34,461 nucleotides of DNA from NCBI GenBank assembly GCA_030812955.1, contig JAUSTR010000021.1:1-34461 (forward strand), written 5' to 3'. A program made the position numbers and the translations under genes. The DNA is from Bacillus alveayuensis. Its GTDB lineage: Bacteria > Bacillota > Bacilli > Bacillales > Aeribacillaceae. Below are positions 26,248 to 33,295 of this stretch, in pieces. Within the stretch, counting starts at the first letter, position 1. The number at the start of each line of letters is the position of its first letter. The notes under the pieces were generated by a model. The model was not told the origin of the DNA. It made no database searches and was given only the letters and a program-made list of their open reading frames with translations.

Positions 26248-26742
26248 CCCGCCGACTTAGATACACAAATCACGAAAAATAACCCTGACGTTATTGTGAT
26301 GGATATAAGAATGAAAAATTATAACGGAATTGAACTGACAAAGAAAATTGTCGAAAAGCATCCGAAAATGAAGATTGTCATTTTATTAGGCTATGACTAT
26401 GATGAATACATTGAAGCAGCCAACCAAGCGGGCGCCTATGCTTTTGTCACGAAAGAGAAGTCCGCCTTTGAACTAGCAAATGCTATAAGACAAAGTTATT
26501 TAGGTTTTACATTATTTCCAAACAAAAGTTTGAAAAAAACGATACATTCTCTAACAAAGACTGAACTCGAAGTTCTTAAGTTAATTTCCGAGGATAAGAC
26601 TAACGCAGAAATCAGCGAAATGTTGATGCTCAGCAAAAGAACCGTAGAACATCATGTTTCTTCTATTATTAGAAAACTAGATGTAGACTCAAGGGTCGGC
26701 GCGGTTGTAAAAGCAATAAAACTTGGACTTTTAAATTATTAA
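26247..26742 (+). pseudogene. NarL/LuxR-type response regulator, 5'-truncated
   Basis: Begins within the receiver domain: NNPDVIVMDIRMKNYNGIEL holds the phospho-acceptor Asp, and FVTKEKS the conserved Lys. The N-terminal acidic pair and first strand are missing. The HTH is complete (LTKTELEVLKLISEDKTNAE to KAIKLGLLNY). The frame stays open upstream into sequence antisense to the RND fragment, so a chimeric ORF of about 200 codons starts near 26137, but its first third is not receiver sequence. Deletion or inversion at about 26247 is the likely cause. Confidence 0.75.
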
Positions 26743-26771
26743 AATTCTGTTTAAAATAAGCCTCCATAGGG

Positions 26772-26894
26772 TCACCCGAGTTCGACACTGACTAGGCAAA
26801 CAAACAATGTATCGTCAGACGTTCGGATGAGATATTTCCCATTATATTTCTCCGCATCGCGAATTGGTCTTTTTTGGCCATTAGTAGGATATCC
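26772..26894 (-). mobile_element. Transposase fragment (IS4/IS1634-like)
   Basis: In frame: GYPTNGQKRPIRDAEKYNGK then YLIRTSDDTLFV and a stop at 26772. The DAEKYNGKYLIRTSD stretch resembles the catalytic region of IS1634/IS4-type DDE transposases. No terminal repeats were found. It is the only recognisable content in 26743-27036. Confidence 0.45.
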
Positions 26895-27036
26895 AGTTTA
26901 ATCAAGAGATATACTGCTTCGGCCTTGGTTCATTGATTTTTACAGAAAATATATTCAAATTTTTCCTTATATTACTAAACTATTTATTTAAAAAAACCGA
27001 TGATAATAACAAATACTATTTTAGGAGGGAATAACC

Positions 27037-27978
27037 GTGAAAATTGATCTCGGGTATATCGGAGCAATAGCCGCTCGATATAGTGCCAAAATGCCATCCG
27101 TACACGAAATCAAAAATCCATTGGCCGGAAAGCAAGTGGAAGTCATCCGAAATGGACAAGCCTATAAACTTACGATTTCGGATGAAATCAAACAAGTTCA
27201 AGGCATGATGACCATGACGGTAGAAGAGTTTTTTCAAAAAGATATTAACGTACAAAACGCTGACCCTTCTGACATTTTCTCTTATCGGCCACAGGATCAA
27301 TGGCTTGTGTTCAGCCAATATTTACATGAATCCAAATACTTTGATTCGCTAAGTAATGAAGAAGTAAAAAAAGTAGAATCCATCTTACAACACATAACGG
27401 ACGGAATGGATAGTTTAGCGAAATATGCAGGGATTAACCTTTTTGCAATTAAGAAAGAACAACCGAATTCTTATGAAGCCCATCTTGAATTGGCTTCTTC
27501 AACAGCTGCACTTCAACACTTCAGTGATACGTTTTTAAGTGGCGATATAAAAAAAGGATTTGATCAACTGATTCAAGATTATGTCCACCATAATACGAAA
27601 AAAGCAATGAATTATCAATCGGTAGAGGAAAGATTCATCGCAGCACGAGCCAAAATCAGGCCACTGAATGCTCCGCTTACATACCAACAAAGCCGTGAGC
27701 TGTCCATGACGAATAAACTTGGGAAAACGGTTAATACACATGAAGAAATTGAATCAGTCATCCAAAATTATCAAGAAATGTTTGAGAGCATTCAAAATGA
27801 AGAAGATTTGTCTACGGTGCTGGTAAAAGCAAAAGCACAACTTCTTGCATTTGTCACGAACGGTATTTCACCAAAAGATGCAGATTACCAATTGGCAAGA
27901 GATTTTGTTGAACAGCGTGTTGATGACACATTTAAGCGAATTGAGAATTACTGGCATATGTTATTGAAAGAAAAATAA
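27037..27978 (+). CDS. Unrecognised soluble protein (313 aa)
   Basis: GTG start after AGGAGGG at good spacing; reading frame intact. No signal peptide or membrane helix. The N-terminal 60 residues are mixed (MKIDLGYIGAIAARYSAKMP; EVIRNGQAYKLTISDEIKQV). The rest is helical and charged (SLSNEEVKKVESILQHITDG; KAQLLAFVTNGISPKDADYQ). No family or catalytic motif recognised. It stands alone, with its own terminator at 27989 and A+T-rich sequence upstream. Confidence 0.75.
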   Translation: MKIDLGYIGAIAARYSAKMPSVHEIKNPLAGKQVEVIRNGQAYKLTISDEIKQVQGMMTMTVEEFFQKDINVQNADPSDIFSYRPQDQWLVFSQYLHESKYFDSLSNEEVKKVESILQHITDGMDSLAKYAGINLFAIKKEQPNSYEAHLELASSTAALQHFSDTFLSGDIKKGFDQLIQDYVHHNTKKAMNYQSVEERFIAARAKIRPLNAPLTYQQSRELSMTNKLGKTVNTHEEIESVIQNYQEMFESIQNEEDLSTVLVKAKAQLLAFVTNGISPKDADYQLARDFVEQRVDDTFKRIENYWHMLLKEK

Positions 27979-27988
27979 TTGTGTTCAT

Positions 27989-28021
27989 TAGCCCTTTGCT
28001 AAAAGCATAGGGCTAAATTTT
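27989..28021 (+). terminator. Terminator of the 313-aa gene
   Basis: TAGCCCT (27989-27995) pairs with AGGGCTA (28009-28015), followed by AATTTT. Only 10 bases beyond the stop codon. Confidence 0.7.
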
Positions 28022-28092
28022 GAGGCTTTAGTTTATGGTATGAATTATCCTTTTCTTTTCAAGGTAGGGGCTCCTTCCATCATGAAAACAAC

Positions 28093-28753
28093 TTAATCAA
28101 ACACTCCAACAAAATCCAACTCTCCAAACATTGTCCCTTCAAACCCGAGTGAGCCGAGTACGTATCCATAGTTGTTTTCCACAACCGCAAAATCACTTGT
28201 GCTAATGGAATTTTGTTTAATTTTATTTCCATAATGGTGAACAAGCAAGAAAGCCAATGCAAGAATAGAAGTTTCTCCCGCATTTTTCTTTATCATTCCT
28301 TCTTCTTTGCTGTTAAAGCCGTTTTCATAATAATTCCTAATCCATTCATCATCAATATCTACACTGCCTGATTCCGCTTCTTGAATCTGTTTTTTTTAAA
28401 TATCGATGCGGCTTCGACCCGGGAGAAGTAGCATTGGCAAACACTTTCATGAGTTTCAAGTCATGATAATCTACCAAAGGAAGGTAATCCGTTGCTTCAT
28501 CCAAATAAAGCAACGGTCGAGGGAGAGAAGAAATATATTGACGCCGATGTTCACTTTGTGCAATTTCAGCATACACCCAGCCTGGAACTAAAATAAGGTC
28601 ATAATATCCATAGATTTTGTCAACTGGAAAATATTTTTCGTGTTGGGTGCAAAATTGTACATTATTATTGTCAAGTATACAAATCCGCAAATCATGCCCT
28701 TTTGTAATAAAACTGTTTAACTCTTTAAAACTATCGCTAACCATCTCATACAT
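28093..28753 (-). pseudogene. PIN-like nuclease of the Xre-ImmA operon, split at an A8 tract
   Basis: Two overlapping frames form one 219-residue protein if one A is removed from the A8 run near 28395. The rebuilt protein has a PIN-like order of acidic residues: D28 in RICILDNN, E63 in WVYAEIAQSE, E160 in NAGETSILALA and D187 in STSDFAVV. PIN proteins are Mg-dependent RNases, often toxins. As sequenced, translation stops after LKKTDSRSGIRQCRY (residue 133), losing the last two acidic residues. Its ATG (28753) overlaps the metallopeptidase stop by 8 bases. The shift could be a real mutation, phase variation, slippage or a homopolymer sequencing error. PIN assignment is by motif only. Confidence 0.6.
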
Positions 28754-29537
28754 GATTCAATCCCTCTAATGTCCGGCGAAATTGGTTGAGAAACTCTTCA
28801 TGTTCCTTATACATTTCGACTTCTTCATTTTCTGCGCGCTTTTCTTTGATTTTTGTTTCTAATGCTCCTAAGTCGATAATATTGCTCGGCTGAACCAATG
28901 ATACATCTAGGGCCAACTTGCGGAACATCTTCTCGAATTCTTGCTGGCTGATTCTAATATCAAAGTTCTTTTTTATTTGCTGGCGCAGTTCTTCGTTTTT
29001 ATATTCTCCTGCTGATTCATATAGTTGGATGAGGATGGCTTTGTAGGGTGCTTTGAAGGTATCGATGCAGTGCATAATTCGCTCAACAAATGGCAAGTGA
29101 TGGCCCACCTGATAAAAATACTCAATCACATCATGACCTAAAAGCATTTGGCTGGCAAAATAATCTGCTTTTCTCTCAGAAAGGTCAAATTCTGTTGAAA
29201 TTAAGTGGGACGAATTTTCTTCAATCCCTTTGATTAAGTGGTAGACTTCATGCCAATAGATAAAATACTGATACACCCTCGGTTGTGCCGTGTTAATGAC
29301 AAACACTTTCTTACCATTAGGCAATTCCCGGATGGCGCCACCCCAATTTTCGTCAGGTATAGGAACTTGAATAAGATAGTGTTCTTTTAGTATTTGCAGG
29401 GCCTGCTTTTCAGGTGAAAGGATGCGGATTTTTTTATATCTTGTCTCCACAACCGTAATAAGTCGTTCAATTTCCTCTTTGATTTCTTTGTTCAGCTTGA
29501 CCGTCTGATCCAGATTTTCACTAGTAATTCGCATCAT
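28746..29537 (-). CDS. ImmA/IrrE-family metallopeptidase
   Basis: 263 residues. Zinc motif HEVYH (96-100) with the third ligand Glu in SERKADYFASQMLLG (E121) marks the ImmA/IrrE (COG2856) family, whose members cleave partner Xre-type repressors. The N-terminal 50 residues are helical; the C-terminal part (about 170-263) is charged and may bind partners. It starts 17 bases after the Xre stop and overlaps the PIN-like gene, so the three form one operon. By analogy it may cleave the upstream Xre protein and so release the operon; the trigger is unknown. Confidence 0.85.
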   Translation of the reverse strand: MMRITSENLDQTVKLNKEIKEEIERLITVVETRYKKIRILSPEKQALQILKEHYLIQVPIPDENWGGAIRELPNGKKVFVINTAQPRVYQYFIYWHEVYHLIKGIEENSSHLISTEFDLSERKADYFASQMLLGHDVIEYFYQVGHHLPFVERIMHCIDTFKAPYKAILIQLYESAGEYKNEELRQQIKKNFDIRISQQEFEKMFRKLALDVSLVQPSNIIDLGALETKIKEKRAENEEVEMYKEHEEFLNQFRRTLEGLNHV

Positions 29538-29554
29538 TTTCCCATGCCTTTCAT

Positions 29555-29917
29555 TTATAGATAGATGGCGGCAATATCTAATAAGTCATCAAGATCGTTT
29601 AAAACCTTTTGGATGTGTTCCGGCCTGTTTCCTTCCTGTAAACGATCAGAATATTGCATAGCCGGTCTCTGCCATGATTCAGGAATGATCACAGGAGGAT
29701 GCAGAAAGTAATCCTCAGGCAAATTGAAAGCTGCCGTAATTTTTTTAAGATGGGTTTCAAATGTAACTGGGCTTGAAATTTCCCCTGCAAGAATTAAATT
29801 TAATGTTGGACGGGAAATGTTTGTCAACTTGGAAAAGGATAATTTGGAAAATCCTTTTAACCTAATAAAAGTGGCAATATTCTCGCCAATTTTCTTACGA
29901 TGTTGAAAGAAGTTCAT
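29555..29917 (-). CDS. Xre-family transcriptional regulator
   Basis: 120 residues from ATG 29917 (after AAGGAGGGAGG); the frame extends to a TTG at 29947 that would include the ribosome site. HTH_3-like domain at about 10-70 (IGENIATFIRLKGFSKLSFS; SRPTLNLILAGE; LKKITAAFNLPEDYF). The C-terminal 50 residues may link to the ImmA-type peptidase. Repeated TTTGTAAAA boxes in its own promoter are likely operators, giving autorepression. Confidence 0.85.
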   Translation of the reverse strand: MNFFQHRKKIGENIATFIRLKGFSKLSFSKLTNISRPTLNLILAGEISSPVTFETHLKKITAAFNLPEDYFLHPPVIIPESWQRPAMQYSDRLQEGNRPEHIQKVLNDLDDLLDIAAIYL

Positions 29918-29976
29918 TTTTCCTCCCTCCTTATGCCGCAGTATCAACTTCTTTTAAGATATACTTGCTGTTAATA

Positions 29977-30026
29977 ATTATACCCTAAATATCTTTTTGT
30001 AAAAATAAATTTTACAATTTGTAAAA
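29977..30026 (-). promoter_or_regulatory. Promoter and repeated operator boxes of the Xre operon
   Basis: TATAAT on the minus strand (29977-29982) with TTTACA 15 bases upstream, or TTTTTA at 17. Three TTTGTAAAA-type half-sites overlap and follow the -35: one at about 29996-30004 and the perfect palindrome TTTTACAATTTGTAAAA at 30010-30026. Typical layout for a self-regulating Xre repressor. Confidence 0.6.
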
Positions 30027-30058
30027 AAATCAATGCTACTTTAAAATAAAGGAGGTTT

Positions 30059-30145
30059 ATGTTCACCTTAACTAATTTTGGTAAAAACCACTTCAAAACA
30101 TGTCATAAAAACAAAAACAGAAGCCAATACAGATTCTGTCATTAA
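30059..30145 (+). CDS. Possible 28-residue peptide divergent from the Xre operon
   Basis: AAAGGAGGTTT precedes ATG, giving MFTLTNFGKNHFKTCHKNKN and ending SQYRFCH at 30145. It is basic, with two Cys and three His. It starts 33 bases from the operator palindrome, so the same Xre protein could control it. The strong ribosome site is the main support; it may be the start of a lost gene. Confidence 0.3.
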   Translation: MFTLTNFGKNHFKTCHKNKNRSQYRFCH

Positions 30146-30176
30146 ACTTCGAGGAGACAGGCACCTGACCAGCGTA

Positions 30177-30397
30177 CTACTTCAGTTCATCATATTTTTT
30201 CTTTGAACCAAACGCTTTTTCAATCGGATACTTTTTTCATTTTTCTCCATTTTATTGATGATTGCTTCTTCTAAATCAATGCCTAATTCATGTGACAATA
30301 AAAGTGCGTAAATAACAACATCAGCTAGTTCATCCTTAATATTTTCAAAATTAGCTTGAACTGCTTCTTCGCTTGTTTTCCATTGGAAATGATATTT
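30177..30397 (-). pseudogene. MazG-like nucleotide pyrophosphohydrolase remnant
   Basis: Reads YHFQWKTSEEAVQANFENIK and DELADVVIYALLLSHELGID, the typical EExxE...DExxD region of MazG-like/dUTPase-like pyrophosphohydrolases. One missing A after NEK shifts the last part (KYPIEKAFGSKKKYDELK). The first 40 or so residues are absent; upstream sequence has no matching frame. Confidence 0.65.
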
Positions 30398-30459
30398 TAG
30401 ATTTTATTTCTTCTATAGTGTGATCATGACTAATCAATTCATAATAATCCGTGGTATTA

Positions 30460-30610
30460 TGTCAAGAAAACGGACACATTAAACAGAGAGAAATAGCTGA
30501 ATTTATGCAGCTACTTTTCTCTGGTTAACGTAGTAAGCAGTTTCAAATTCACATGGCGGTACATAGCCAAGGGCGGAATAACTTCTTTTGCAGTTGTAGA
30601 AGATTTGATC
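30460..30610 (-). mobile_element. IS3-family element remnant (transposase C-terminus and one end)
   Basis: The frame 30503-30610 reads DQIFYNCKRSYSALGYVPPC then EFETAYYVNQRKVAA and stop; SALGYxPPxEFE is the usual end of IS3-family OrfB. About 40 bases past the stop lies TGTCAAGAAAACGGACACA (30460-30478), a plausible terminal repeat beginning with TG. The other end and the rest of the element are gone. Confidence 0.7.
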
Positions 30611-30780
30611 ATGTCTTAAGATAATGACTATTTATATGCATTTATACATATACGTTTTGTAATACGTTCATCTAATTTTAGAACTCCCAAACAACTGAAC
30701 GTTCCGGTACATCTTTTCCTTCTTCAACAACGTAAAAAATATCTACCTCACACCCATACAATAACTTCAGCAACGCCATT

Positions 30781-30900
30781 CCTCATCATGACGAAGAAGT
30801 TGTCGTATGCCAAAACCAATTGGTTACAAGCCGAACACCTGCTGACTTAGAAGCATTTAATAGAGAATCATTGAAGCTTTTGGATAAAGTATCAAAGTAA
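30781..30900 (+). pseudogene. DJ-1/PfpI-family protein, C-terminal remnant
   Basis: The frame reads HHDEEVVVCQNQLVTSRTPA DLEAFNRESLKLLDKVSK in two parts, then TAA. The segment VTSRTPADLxAFNRE is diagnostic of the PfpI/YraA/YhbO group (about 170 residues). Only the last 40 residues remain; the nucleophile Cys region is missing. Confidence 0.7.
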
Positions 30901-30964
30901 GCGGAGAGAAATTCAAAATTTTTTGCTGAGTGATCTTGGCAAAAACAAACTTCATATATGGCAA

Positions 30965-31001
30965 AAAACCTGCCTGTTTATGTTTGAACAGGCAGGTTTT
31001 T
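30965..31001. terminator. Strong bidirectional terminator
   Basis: AAAACCTGCCTGTT and AACAGGCAGGTTTT form a 14-bp stem around an 8-base loop, with T-runs on both strands. It probably once ended the PfpI-family gene. Confidence 0.8.
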
Positions 31002-31045
31002 ATCATGCAGCAAGACTTTATTATAGAACATCTTTTATCAAACGT

Positions 31046-31202
31046 TTAATCATAGGTGCCATGAAGAATAATTGAAATCATGCCGATAATGCCAAAATAA
31101 ACAATTTCTGTTTCAACTGTGTAGTATTTTACAAGTTGGGCATTAATGGCTTGAGCGGCTGCACTAGTTAAAAACCATCGGCTCAATGTTTGTGCCTCCA
31201 TT
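31046..31202 (-). pseudogene. Possible frameshifted small membrane protein
   Basis: From ATG 31202 (or TTG 31187, eight bases after GGAGG) the frame reads TLSRWFLTSAAAQAINA. With one base removed from a C4 run it continues QLVKYYTVETEIVYFGIIGM ISIILHGTYD to a TAA at 31046. The predicted product has one C-terminal membrane helix and about 50 residues. No family recognised; it may be spurious. The rest of 31203-31470 is A+T rich with only the next terminator. Confidence 0.25.
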
Positions 31203-31407
31203 ATTTTTATATAATTTTAAAGCTGTTTTGAACTGTCCGAAAATAAAAAAATAACCGTACAACCGCTCTTTAAATAATTTTTAATATAATTAAAACGTCA
31301 ACTATTGTAGGTATAAAATTATATACATAATATTTAAAACAGTTTTAAGTTAGGGAATTTTTAAAAAATAAGAAAGGATAAAATATGAAATTGAGGATTA
31401 GCAAAAG

Positions 31408-31443
31408 AAAAAATCGGTTCCCATATAGGTTAAACCGATTTTA
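31408..31443 (-). terminator. Terminator of the LLM/SDR operon
   Basis: AAATCGGTT (31411-31419) and AACCGATTT (31433-31441) form a stem. On the minus strand TTTTTTCTTTT follows. It lies 28 bases beyond the LLM stop. Confidence 0.75.
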
Positions 31444-31470
31444 TCCATGGTCATATTGATTATATTAACG

Positions 31471-32463
31471 TTAAGATTTCTTTCTATTTATTTCCTCTGC
31501 TATTAATTGATACGATTTTGTGCGTTCCTCATAGCTTCCAGTTATTGTTATGATCATCATTTCATCTGCTTCATACCAATTTTTTAATTCATATAAACGG
31601 TGAACGACAAATTTTGGATCGCCAATGATTATATTCTTTTGAAACTGTTGAAACTCATCTGAATTCAGCAATTGCTGCTTTGTTTTTTCTTTTAAAGGAA
31701 AATCAAGTGTTTTTCCTTTATGATGCTGAAGATTCCATAAAAAGCTGCTGAAGGTGATTTGCTCCGCTTTTTCGTTAGTTTCAGCGCATATTGCCGAGAC
31801 TGTGACAATTGTCTTTGGCTGCTGCTTTCTTTTTTTCTGAAATTGGTTTTTATATGTTTGAATAATTTGCCGCCCGTCTTCATTGCTCATAAATTGGCCA
31901 AATGCATAGGAAATTCCGTTTTCAGCTGCTAAAAAGGCGCTCTTTATGCTTGTGCCAAGGATCCAAGGTTCAGGAGGAATAATTGGCAAAGGAGAGGCTG
32001 AGATGCTCGAAAATAATTCATCTTTTGGATAGTCATTATATAAAAAATGAAGCAGCTCTTGAACGGTTTTCGGCATGTTTTTTACATTTTCGAGATAATT
32101 GCCGGATAACGCAATGCTTGATTGGGCGTCTCCTCCGGGGGCGCGCCCGATCCCAAGATCAATGCGGTTAGGAAATAATGTTGCCAGCATATTAAACATT
32201 TCCGCAACTTTATACGGTTTATAGTGGGGGAGAAGCGTTGCGCCTGACCCGATGCGAATCGATTTTGTTTTTGCCCCTATAACTGGGAGCATAATTTCTG
32301 GAGCGGAGCAGGCAAGTCCGGAAAGATTGTGATGCTCCGCAATCCAGTAGCGGGTATAACCCAGTTTTTCCGCCATTACGGCCAATTGAACGGATTGCTC
32401 CAACGCCTCTTTTGCTGTTGAGTTGTTCAAAATCGGTGCTTGGTCTAAAATGCTAACCAGCAT
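31471..32463 (-). CDS. LLM-class flavin-dependent oxidoreductase (luciferase-like)
   Basis: 330 residues, complete. The N-terminus MLVSILDQAPI and segments YTRYWIAEHHNLSGLACSAP, IRIGSGATLLPHYKPYKVAE and RIDLGIGRAPGGD are typical of the MsnO8/YceB-like group of bacterial luciferase-like monooxygenases. These use FMN supplied by a reductase, or F420 in other groups. Substrate unknown. The start lies 24 bases after the SDR stop, so the pair is co-transcribed. Confidence 0.9.
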   Translation of the reverse strand: MLVSILDQAPILNNSTAKEALEQSVQLAVMAEKLGYTRYWIAEHHNLSGLACSAPEIMLPVIGAKTKSIRIGSGATLLPHYKPYKVAEMFNMLATLFPNRIDLGIGRAPGGDAQSSIALSGNYLENVKNMPKTVQELLHFLYNDYPKDELFSSISASPLPIIPPEPWILGTSIKSAFLAAENGISYAFGQFMSNEDGRQIIQTYKNQFQKKRKQQPKTIVTVSAICAETNEKAEQITFSSFLWNLQHHKGKTLDFPLKEKTKQQLLNSDEFQQFQKNIIIGDPKFVVHRLYELKNWYEADEMMIITITGSYEERTKSYQLIAEEINRKKS

Positions 32464-32487
32464 TATTCGCCAACCTTTCTTCGTTTA

Positions 32488-33132
32488 TTAAAAATTTTTT
32501 AATGCTTCGCGAATTGGGGTATTTCCTGAGACAAGATCAAATGAGCGGCGAAAAGTGTTTTTCTCCGTTATTGATGCATAAATAACCGATGCCACATCTT
32601 CTCTTGGAATGGCGGCCCTTTCAAGATTTTCGGCAATTTTTATTTTTCCTGTTCCTTGCTCATCCAACAGCGCCCCTGGCCGGACAATTGTATAGTTTAA
32701 GCTGCTTTGGACAAGGAAACGGTCAGCATAATGTTTGGCAACATAATAATGTTTAATCTTTTCGTTCCAATTTTGTCTATTATGAGCTTGCAGAGCGCTG
32801 ACCATTATAAACCGTTGAACACCTGCCTTTTCTGCTGCTTCAATTGTTTTTACGGCTCCGTCTAGATCGACTAAAAGAGTTTTATCTGCACCTGTATGTC
32901 CGCCTGAACCAGCGGTAAAGACGATCCCTTCCGCACCCTTGATCGCCTCGGCGATCTGATCGACTGTGCCTTCTAAATCAGCTAAAACCGTCTTGACCCC
33001 GATCGAGTCAAAATATTCTTTTTGGTTTTCGTTGCGGATCATTGCTTTCACTGTGTGCTCGTTACTTTCTTTTAATAACTGAACAAGAATTTTTCCGATT
33101 TTTCCATTGGCGCCAACTACAACAATTTCCAT
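32488..33132 (-). CDS. NAD(P)-binding SDR-type oxidoreductase, YhfK-like
   Basis: 214 residues. N-terminal Rossmann fingerprint GANGKIGKIL (8-17), then FTAGSGGHTGADKTLLVDLDG, RFIMVSALQAHNR and YTIVRPGALLDEQGTG. This is the atypical SDR group of YhfK/YwnB in Bacillus, related to NmrA-like proteins. ATG 33132 follows GAAAGGAGAG. First gene of a pair with the LLM oxidoreductase; the combination suggests a small redox or detoxification unit. Confidence 0.85.
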   Translation of the reverse strand: MEIVVVGANGKIGKILVQLLKESNEHTVKAMIRNENQKEYFDSIGVKTVLADLEGTVDQIAEAIKGAEGIVFTAGSGGHTGADKTLLVDLDGAVKTIEAAEKAGVQRFIMVSALQAHNRQNWNEKIKHYYVAKHYADRFLVQSSLNYTIVRPGALLDEQGTGKIKIAENLERAAIPREDVASVIYASITEKNTFRRSFDLVSGNTPIREALKNF

Positions 33133-33225
33133 AAACGGACTCTCCTTTCAAACATCGTTTATTAACATTATTCCAGAAGCTGTCTGTTTTCTCAAATGAT
33201 CGATACATGGTATGTGGTTGATTTT

Positions 33226-33237
33226 CCCATCGATGGG
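33226..33237. promoter_or_regulatory. Palindrome CCCATCGATGGG in the divergent intergenic region
   Basis: A perfect 12-base palindrome between the SDR gene (minus) and the MFS gene (plus). It could be an operator shared by both, but no regulator gene is adjacent. Confidence 0.3.
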
Positions 33238-33295
33238 GATTAGTATATAAATAATTGACTGTTAAGATGTTCAAGGGGGTAAAGGAAGGGTAAGT

